Below, piece by piece: positions 57,181-64,000 of a stretch of 64,000 bases of DNA. Source of the stretch: Diphasiastrum complanatum. Lineage: Eukaryota > Streptophyta > Lycopodiopsida > Lycopodiales > Lycopodiaceae. The translations under genes were made by a program, and so were the position numbers. The notes beneath the pieces were generated by a model. It was given only the letters and a program-made list of their open reading frames with translations. It made no database searches and had not been told where the DNA came from. Positions within the stretch are counted from its first letter, which is position 1; each line of letters begins with the position of its first letter. The DNA lies in contig CM055097.1 of the NCBI GenBank assembly GCA_029204225.1, positions 43,256,858 to 43,320,857 of the forward strand, read 5' to 3'.

Positions 57181-60100
57181 ATGAGTGGACGACGCACAAG
57201 TATGGAAAGGAACTTCCATGGGGCAACCCCCAAGATTGGTTCAAGATTGTTATTCTTATCAGGAAAGATCGCGGGGAGGAAGTCAGATTTCATGATCGAC
57301 TCCGGAGCTTCACATAACTATATCTCAAGGAGCGTAGTGGAACAATTCAGCTTGCCGACCAGGAATGTTACATCTACTCTCAAGGTAGAAACAGCGAAGG
57401 GAGCACTAGATGCAGACAAAGCGACATTGAACATCCCGGTGCAGATTGGAAGATGGAAGGCTAAACTTAGCTTTGTGATTTTAGAGATGGATGCCTTTGA
57501 TGTGATTTTGGGCCTCCCTTGGTTAAATGAACACTGTATCGCAGTTTTGGGTAGGAGCTCAAACTTGGTCGTCTTGGATTATAAGGGACAAATCTGCGTG
57601 ACAAAAGCCCTGCCCGGAGGAAATGCTAAGGATACCGATATTGAACAAAATCTGGTTGCAGCATTAGTGATGAAAAGAATGGCGAAAGGGAAAAGGTCAA
57701 AGTGCTTTCTTTGCATCTGTCGAGAAGTCCCAGAAGGGAAAAGCGTGCGACAAGAAAACTTGCCAAAAGAAGTGGCAGATCTGTTAGAAGAATTTAGCGA
57801 TGTGTTCCCGGAGGAACTCCCAGCTAAGCTACCTCCTCGAAGACCAGTGGACCATAAAATTGAGTTGGTACCAGGAACAGAGCCAACTTCACGAGCACCC
57901 TACAGAATGTCACAAGAAGAGTTGGCGGAACTGAAACGACAACTTGGTGAATTGATAGACAAAGGTTTTATTAGACCTAGCGCTTCACCTTTTGGAGCCC
58001 CAGTGTTGTTTGTGGAAAAGGCAGACAAAACTCTTCGAATGTGTGTGGATTATCGCATGCTTAACAAGAGTACCATCAAGAACAAGTACCCCATGCCTAG
58101 AATTGATGACCTATTCGACCAACTCAAACATGCCAAATACTTTAGCCGAATAGATCTCAGATCTGGATATCATCAAATTCGAATAGCTAAAGGTGATGAG
58201 CACAAAACGGCGTTTCGAACGCGGTACGGAAGTCACAAGTTCCTAGTGATGCCATTCGGTCTAACAAACGCACCAGCCACTTTTTGCACGTTGATGAACA
58301 ATATATTTCAAGACTGCCTGGATGAATTTGTCATTGTGTACATTGATGACATATTAGTATTTAGCCGGAACCTTAAAGATCACATTCAACATTTAAGGAC
58401 AGTTCTCCAACGACTGAGGAGGAACTGCTTGTTCGCGAAAAGAGAGAAATGTGAGTTTGTGGTGGAGGAAGTTGACTTCCTTGGACATGTTATAGGCCAC
58501 GGACAAATTCGAATGGATCCTAAGAAGATCAAGGCTATCTTGGATTGGCTAGCACCTAAAACTGTTCATGGCATCAAATCCTTTGTGGGCTTATGTAACT
58601 TTTACAGGAGATTCATTGAGGCATTTAGCAAAATTGTGGCACCACTGTTGGAGCAGACCAAGACTCATCTGAAGATGACATGGACACCGGAATGTGAAGG
58701 AGCGTTCCAAGAACTAAAACGACGGATCACTCAAGAACCCATCCTTGCCTTACCGGACTTTAGCAAACCTTTTGAAATACATACAGATGCGTCAAACTTT
58801 GCTATTGGGGCCGTGCTGATGCAAGACGGAAAACCTGTTGCATATTTTTCAAAGAAATTGAGTGACGTAGAGCGACGATGGCCAACTCATGAAAAAGAAA
58901 TGGTCGCAGTAGTCCAAGCAGTGGAGCTTTGGAGACATTATGTGGCAGGAAAACCCTTTAAGGTGTTCACTGATAATGTATCACTCAAGTACTTCTCATC
59001 CCAAGGTATGCTCACGCCAAAGCAAATGCGATGGCAAAACTTTCTCTCAAAATTCAATATAGACATTTTACACACGACGGGAAAGAACAATGTGGTGGCG
59101 GACGCACTAAGTAGACAAGAACACTTGATGGCAACAGTGACAACTCAGGTGACTGACCTACTCCAAGAAATCAGAGAGAATTATGGTGTAGATGCGTTGG
59201 CGAAGGACTTAATGATCGAATTCCAGCTGGGAAAGCCTCATAAACATTTCACTTGGAAAGATCACATGGTTGTTTATAAACAACACAGAGTATATGTCCC
59301 AGACAACATCAACCTGAAGAAGAAAGTCTTGCGAGAACATCATGACGTACTAGCCGCCGGGCATCCAGGGGTGAATCGCATGTATGAACTTCTCAAAAGA
59401 GGCTTCTATTGGCCAAGTATGTGGGCAGACGTTGAATCCTATGTACAAACATGCCCGACATGTCAACAAGTGAAGGTGGAACCGCTAGCTCCGGCTGGAC
59501 TACTCCAACCATTACCGATACCAGCATACCCATGGGATTCGGTGAGCATGGATTTTATTGTTCAACTACCACGGTGCCAAGGATTCGACTCAATTTATGT
59601 GGTGGTTGACCGCTTTTCAAAGCAAGTTCATCTAGTACCAACTAAAAGTTCAGTGACAGCTGAAGAAGTGGCAAGGTTATTTTTCAAATGTGTTTTCAAA
59701 TACCACGGCCTGCCTAGAACGATTATTTCTGACCGAGACACCAAGTTCGTCGGAAAGTTTTGGACTTGTCTATTTCGCCTCGTGGGAACCGGATTGAATT
59801 TCAGTACTGCATATCATCCTCAGACAGATGGGCAAACGGAGCGAGTCAATCGACAGATTGAACAATATTTACGAAATTATGTCGCTTGGGACCAATCTGA
59901 TTGGGTCAACTACTTGGATATTCTCGAGTTTGCACATAACAACCAAGTGAACAGATCTACTGGAAGGGCACCCTTTGAGATAAGCAATGGTTGGCTACCG
60001 ATTGTTCCAAGCTCTTTTCTTACAGGCGTGCAGGAAACACCAGTACCCACTGTGGAGGAATTCATCAATGAGTGGCACACAAAGCTGACCGAGGTGAAGG

Positions 60101-60663
60101 CGTTTTTAGAGCAGTCACAAAGGAGTATGGCAGCTGACGTAAATCCACATCGACGAGAACTGGAATTTGAGGAAGGTGATCAAGTATGGCTGAACACAAA
60201 GAACATTGCGCTACCAAAAGGTTTTTCTCATAAGTTTGCTCGACCTTATGCGGGACCATATTATGTCACCAAGAAGATCAACCCAGTGGCTTATCGATTA
60301 GCGTTGCCATCCAGCTTGGATATACACAATGTGTTTCATATCTCATTACTCAAACGGTACAAACCAGATGAGCGATTTGATCGGCAACACGAACTCCGTC
60401 ACCCACCAACGACACTTGATGATACGAAGAGGCAGCTTGTACCAGAACAAATATTGACACATAGAAAGCGAACTGGCGTTCAACGTGAATATCTAGTGAA
60501 GTGGCTACGGGCTCCACTTATTGAGGCTTCTTGGGAGTACGAAGACAAACTTAAGGAGGGAGCCCCTGAAGTACTAGCAGATTATCTGCAGAAGAACCAA
60601 CGCAATAGCCGTTTTCCCAGATCGGCACACAAAGCACTACCTGGCGGCATGCCTCTTACATAA
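57181..60663 (+). CDS. M pol polyprotein: PR-RT-RNase H-INT-chromodomain
   Basis: One open frame of 1,160 codons from ATG 57181. Protease has [14 protein letters not shown] (residues 35-50). RT runs from about 225 to 400: [44 protein letters not shown] and the box [10 protein letters not shown]. RNase H (about 500-620) has [13 protein letters not shown] and [13 protein letters not shown]. Integrase has the HHCC finger ([18 protein letters not shown]), [22 protein letters not shown] and [14 protein letters not shown], so the DDE triad is present. A GPY/F-type region ([19 protein letters not shown]) is followed by a C-terminal chromodomain, [20 protein letters not shown]. Chromodomains direct integration to particular chromatin. 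All catalytic motifs look intact. No gag precedes it in frame. Confidence 0.97.
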   Translation: MSGRRTSMERNFHGATPKIGSRLLFLSGKIAGRKSDFMIDSGASHNYISRSVVEQFSLPTRNVTSTLKVETAKGALDADKATLNIPVQIGRWKAKLSFVILEMDAFDVILGLPWLNEHCIAVLGRSSNLVVLDYKGQICVTKALPGGNAKDTDIEQNLVAALVMKRMAKGKRSKCFLCICREVPEGKSVRQENLPKEVADLLEEFSDVFPEELPAKLPPRRPVDHKIELVPGTEPTSRAPYRMSQEELAELKRQLGELIDKGFIRPSASPFGAPVLFVEKADKTLRMCVDYRMLNKSTIKNKYPMPRIDDLFDQLKHAKYFSRIDLRSGYHQIRIAKGDEHKTAFRTRYGSHKFLVMPFGLTNAPATFCTLMNNIFQDCLDEFVIVYIDDILVFSRNLKDHIQHLRTVLQRLRRNCLFAKREKCEFVVEEVDFLGHVIGHGQIRMDPKKIKAILDWLAPKTVHGIKSFVGLCNFYRRFIEAFSKIVAPLLEQTKTHLKMTWTPECEGAFQELKRRITQEPILALPDFSKPFEIHTDASNFAIGAVLMQDGKPVAYFSKKLSDVERRWPTHEKEMVAVVQAVELWRHYVAGKPFKVFTDNVSLKYFSSQGMLTPKQMRWQNFLSKFNIDILHTTGKNNVVADALSRQEHLMATVTTQVTDLLQEIRENYGVDALAKDLMIEFQLGKPHKHFTWKDHMVVYKQHRVYVPDNINLKKKVLREHHDVLAAGHPGVNRMYELLKRGFYWPSMWADVESYVQTCPTCQQVKVEPLAPAGLLQPLPIPAYPWDSVSMDFIVQLPRCQGFDSIYVVVDRFSKQVHLVPTKSSVTAEEVARLFFKCVFKYHGLPRTIISDRDTKFVGKFWTCLFRLVGTGLNFSTAYHPQTDGQTERVNRQIEQYLRNYVAWDQSDWVNYLDILEFAHNNQVNRSTGRAPFEISNGWLPIVPSSFLTGVQETPVPTVEEFINEWHTKLTEVKAFLEQSQRSMAADVNPHRRELEFEEGDQVWLNTKNIALPKGFSHKFARPYAGPYYVTKKINPVAYRLALPSSLDIHNVFHISLLKRYKPDERFDRQHELRHPPTTLDDTKRQLVPEQILTHRKRTGVQREYLVKWLRAPLIEASWEYEDKLKEGAPEVLADYLQKNQRNSRFPRSAHKALPGGMPLT

Positions 60664-60893
60664 ACATTCATGGCCATTCTGAAGTTCAAGGAACTTTCCG
60701 GTATTTTTCTTAAGTTTGCCAATAAATCACTTGCAGCTTTACACAGGTTTTACGTAAGTGAACTTTATCTACACTTTTCCTGTGCTACTGCCAATGTATT
60801 TTGTAGTTCAAAGTTGCTAAGGCCGGTGAATTAAGCCCGTGCCATACGTCCTAGGTCTAGTTTGGCCCTGATGAGGACATCAGCTTTTTCAAA

Positions 60894-60904
60894 CGAGGGG
60901 AGGA
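60894..60904 (+). other. polypurine tract of M
   Basis: GAGGGGAGGA lies immediately before the 3' LTR start TGTTGTAAAG. It is the primer for plus-strand DNA synthesis. About 230 bases between the pol stop and this site hold no ORF. Confidence 0.85.
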
Positions 60905-61822
60905 TGTTGTAAAGCTGACTCAGGTGCACCCAACGTGCCCTGTAAGACTCTAAGGGGTGACACTCCCTAAAGTCCCAGAGCAAGTTAGAACGTCAAGGAC
61001 TGAGCCTCCGACCTGTGGTGAGCCAGTCAAGTAGTCACAAGTCATGAGCTAGCTCTGGAGCTCGAGTCATGGCCTAGTCAGGAAGCAAGTTGATTCTGCC
61101 ACCGGAACGGCTCCCGGGACCCATGTCCGGGAGCCAGACTGATTCTGCCAGGCTTGCCAGGCTTAATCAGCAAAATAAAAACTAAGTCCCAAAAAGCGTG
61201 CTTTACCAGAAAGCACTATGTTTCAGAACAGAGGGGGTGCGCCAAATCACAGCAGAACTATAGGGGGAGTCCGGCAGACAGAAACTTGGGCAGCTCAACC
61301 AGCGCCAGGAATCCAGTCGCCAGGTCTCAGCTCCCTCTACCAGCACGAGCCAGGCACAATGCCCAGCACGTGTTGGTGGCCCCGAGACCGGTCAGTCTAT
61401 GTATGAATGTAACCTCTTCCAAATCTAATAAAGTTGATCCTTGGGGATGATTACCATTTCGGTTTCGCCTCCGGGACTGGTCCAAGTGGAAGGACCCTTA
61501 CTACAACCTTTTTGCGTCGCTGGCGCCTAAGGGTCCCTGTCCTCGACATGGGGCTTGCCGCTATGCCAATTGGTCAGTTTGGCGACCACTATGCCTTGGA
61601 TTTCATGTGTGGCTTGTCTTTGCCTTTGGTTACCTTTTGGGGACGGATTCTGAGTTGGCTTTCGGGTTGGTTGGGATTCCAGTTTTCTTAAGTCTGAATG
61701 GTTAAGCTTGTTACGTTTCTGAGTTGGCTTTTATGTAAGTGCATGATGGATGAATGTTAGACTTAAGCGCGTGTTGGGGAAACCGCTCAAGTCCCAGCGC
61801 CCTTTGAGGCGCCGGCGCAACA
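60905..61822 (+). repeat. 3' LTR of M
   Basis: 918 bp, same ends as the 5' LTR. Differences seen by eye include T/C at 55737/61095, two in the GTGTGCCGAATC segment, C/A in the GTATGACTG segment and T/C near the TTTTTTAAG segment. Confidence 0.98.
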
Positions 61823-62538
61823 GGTCCTTAGTCGGCCTTCCAAGATGGATTAGACGCGAGATTAAATCCAATGATGAATATACGAGTCTAAAGTTAGCTA
61901 TGTCTGATGCCATCAAAGAAGAAGATGAAGGATCAGATATTGATGAATCTAGGGAAAGGCAAGCACCACGTGCTCCTGTCCATGAGTCGAAGCCGATCGC
62001 GGACACCCGAGATCAGCTTTGGAAATCACAACTGGCGTTGCTTAATAAGCAACACCAACTTCAAATGGAGAAACTCACCAATGAGTTTCAAACTACCCTG
62101 AAGTCTATCCAAAGCAGTATGCCTGGTCAGTCAAACCCTGCACAGGTACCTTATAGACGAAAAACAATATGGTGTCCACACTGCCGAGCTACGCATCTTG
62201 TTGATGCTTGTCCTTCATATCGACCTATCTAAGCACATACAGTTCAACAATATGAAGAACACCCATCACAATCTGGAAATGCCTTGCCTTATCATGAATA
62301 TCCACCAGCAAGTCTAGAACCACTAGCCATACAAGATGGCTACGCCGTTATACAAGGGCCACTGCACACCAGATGTTTCATTTGTGGCGAAACCGGCCAC
62401 TTCATGGTTGATTGTCAAGTTAAGACCCAGTACCATGCTGAGTGTCCCGACTGTATCCGAAAACACAGATTCAAAGACTGTCCAAAGCAACACGCTAAGA
62501 TCCTACCTGCCCGTAACGTCAGTTATGAATCACAATAG

Positions 62539-64000
62539 GATTTTCATGACAACAACATGAGCACCATAGCAACCAATAGTTAAACCTGCTACTCAATTGA
62601 GAAGTTTCTTGTAAATTTCTACTACATCACCGTCCAATACACCAGCTCCATAGTGAAAAAAGACAATATGAAATGAGTCCTTGTCGAAAGAAAGTGAAAC
62701 CGATATTCCGTCATCTGCTACAATGTCCAACCATGAGCAACCTCCACAGAAAATTGACAGTTTTTCTCCCTTTCTACAAACTCCAATCTATTTGTCTTTC
62801 CACATGCAAATAAGATTTCCAATGTGCCAATACACAATACATCTAGGATTCGGAAATCCATTTAGAGATTCGGTTCTGAATCTTTTGTTCAAAGAGGTCC
62901 TTAGAACATAGTACCTCACCCATACCTGCATCTCACGCTATATCTTACAACATCTGTTATCCATGATGATAGATTTTAGTGTCACCAACCATGTCTTGTT
63001 TTGACAAGAACATGTCAGAGTAAGTCACATTACTCTACAAAACAACTGAAATATTGCAACTATCAAGGTACATTATCAATGTTGATGAATGCAAGTTTTG
63101 TTCGACAAGCGCTATACAGTTCTCACTATCTGTAACGTTTGTTTATTTCCTTGTTTCTCTTCACCTATTTTGTGTGACTGATTTTTGCATGAGGAATAGC
63201 TACTGCACGAGAGTCTTCTGTAGAGCATCTCCAGAACACATTTTCATTCATCTATCCATCTTCAGATTACCATGTACAACAGTTTCAAATTTTTGAAAAC
63301 TATGAGAAATCCATGACAAGTTAGAGTTGATTCCTGCACCTCATTGCCATATTATTCTTTGAGTCAACTACAGCAGGATCGAAACAAATTTAGCTAAAAA
63401 AATTTCAATCTTTAATCTAGTCACATGTTCAACGAGTTTCAACTATGTGTTCCACACGCCGATCCAATCCTGAGCATGAACAGTCACCAGCAACAACATC
63501 CCCACCACAGATTTTTTTGGGGGGGAGAGTGTGGATATGCCTGGATCCACTGGAGCAGTTACGCTGCCAGCAACAACACCAGCAAGATCGACAGCCAAGG
63601 TCACAAACCAAAAGTCGACAATGTCAAGGCTAAGAAGACAGATGGGCAATCCAAAGTGACTCGATCAGAAGAAGTACCCTAGTCACGACGAAGATCCTTC
63701 AGAAAGGGAAACACAAGCATTGGAAAATCAGTCTCCTTCTTCAACCAACCTCTTGCCATACTTATGCGCCCATTCTCATGTCTATCGTCCACACCATCTA
63801 CCATTGTCACCACCACCCTCCCTTCCATATGTTTGTTTATCATCAGTTTACTGTTCTTCTGAGAAATCCCCAGTTTTGATAGTCTTACCGAAGCAACTGA
63901 TAGACCATTGCAAATGTCTTGCGGAGACTAACTACCACCTATAATGGATGATCAGCCAAACAAAAAACTAAGAAGCAGGCGAAGCAGCTAGAAGAAATAA
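62539..64000. other. no gene; possible purine tract and LTR start at 63519-63530
   Basis: No coding region is recognised after the gag remnant. GGGGGGGAGAG at 63519-63529 followed by TGTGGATATGCC looks like a polypurine tract and LTR start, and may be the 3' end of the element that owned the gag gene. No second LTR copy is in the window, so it stays unproved. The ORF at 63425-63682 spans this point and is probably spurious. Confidence 0.35.

Larger units (their letters stand above)
55548..61822 (+). mobile_element. Ty3/gypsy chromovirus M, complete and recent, lacking gag
   Basis: 6,275 bp, with two 918-bp LTRs, PBS, an intact 1,160-codon pol, a purine tract and 5-bp target duplications GGTCC (55543-55547 and 61823-61827). 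The LTRs differ at about five positions. Between PBS and pol there are only 700 bases, without any gag-like coding region. The element interrupts a gypsy-type gag gene. Confidence 0.97.
54906..62538 (+). pseudogene. gypsy-type gag gene, split by element M and an in-frame stop
   Basis: Part one (54906-55547) begins MADNTDLDIPENYPYEIRS and contains the retrotransposon gag domain: LDLPKFDGSSDPQRFLQIFE, MIQLFSMTMIDRAREWFFNL and LLKEAFIKRFKPF. Part two resumes at 61828 after M and its GGTCC duplication (LPRWIRREIKSNDEY). It has a Gln-rich segment and three Cys/His clusters: CPHCRATHLVDAC, CFICGETGHFMVDC and CPDCIRKHRFKDC. A single TAA at 62229 lies between the first and second clusters in the same frame. 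No protease, RT or integrase follows, so this is a gag-only locus. It could be an old truncated gypsy element or a gag gene retained alone. Confidence 0.82.

Noticed and set aside
63425..63682. 85-codon ORF near the window end
   Set aside because: It runs across a likely polypurine tract/LTR start and shows no recognisable domain.

Overview
The window is plant nuclear DNA dominated by decayed, nested LTR retrotransposons, both Ty1/copia and Ty3/gypsy. I found no rRNA genes, CRISPR arrays, prokaryotic operons or plastid genes. Only one conventional host gene could be assembled by eye. It is a spliced gene on the + strand (exons between 13906 and 16324) whose product ends in an Enkurin domain, closest to ENKD1-type proteins. 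Enkurin-family proteins belong to cilia and centrioles. Together with the repeat load, this suggests a land plant with motile sperm (fern, lycophyte, bryophyte, cycad or Ginkgo) rather than a flowering plant or conifer. The species is not identified.

Layout. 1-3279: 3' half of a copia element (A) with its LTR. 3409-6498: a minus-strand copia remnant, then the 5' LTR, PBS, gag and protease of copia F. 6499-10185: LTR fragments, a copia-type leader, a long (TC)n tract, a gypsy LTR and an RT scrap. 10186-12702: minus-strand gypsy R, gag to integrase. 13080-13860: degenerate repeats. 13906-16324: Enkurin-domain gene. 16325-18254: no recognisable gene. 18255-23738: minus-strand copia C1 with both LTRs. 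23739-27732: 5' half of copia B (minus). 27733-29439: C-terminal half and LTR of copia D (plus). 30390-34110: an unfamiliar decayed region that includes an LTR-flanked element with a coiled-coil ORF, itself hit by an 86-bp tRNA-derived insertion with a 15-bp target duplication. 34140-42474: fragments of copia E, D2 and K and of gypsy G1 and G2. 42475-45103: only degenerate repeats. 45104-47069: 3' half of copia B (plus). 47070-48566: N-terminal half of copia D (minus). 48567-51922: gypsy G3 (minus). 52011-52190: (GA)90. 53755-54632: a 24-bp-unit minisatellite. 54906-62538: a gypsy-type gag gene split by a nearly pristine 6,275-bp chromovirus, M (55548-61822).

The parts fit together as nested insertions. 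C1 inserted into B (target duplication AGAAG), and B inserted into the YVDD box of D (target duplication TGTAG). The two halves of B and the two halves of D now lie about 20 kb apart in opposite orientation. One inversion of roughly 18255-45103, or an assembly error mimicking it, explains this. M is the youngest element: its LTRs differ at about 5 of 918 positions, its target duplication GGTCC is intact and its 1,160-codon pol is open. It has no gag and carries a five-copy stem-loop-like motif in its leader. Everything was read by eye; no database search or alignment was run.
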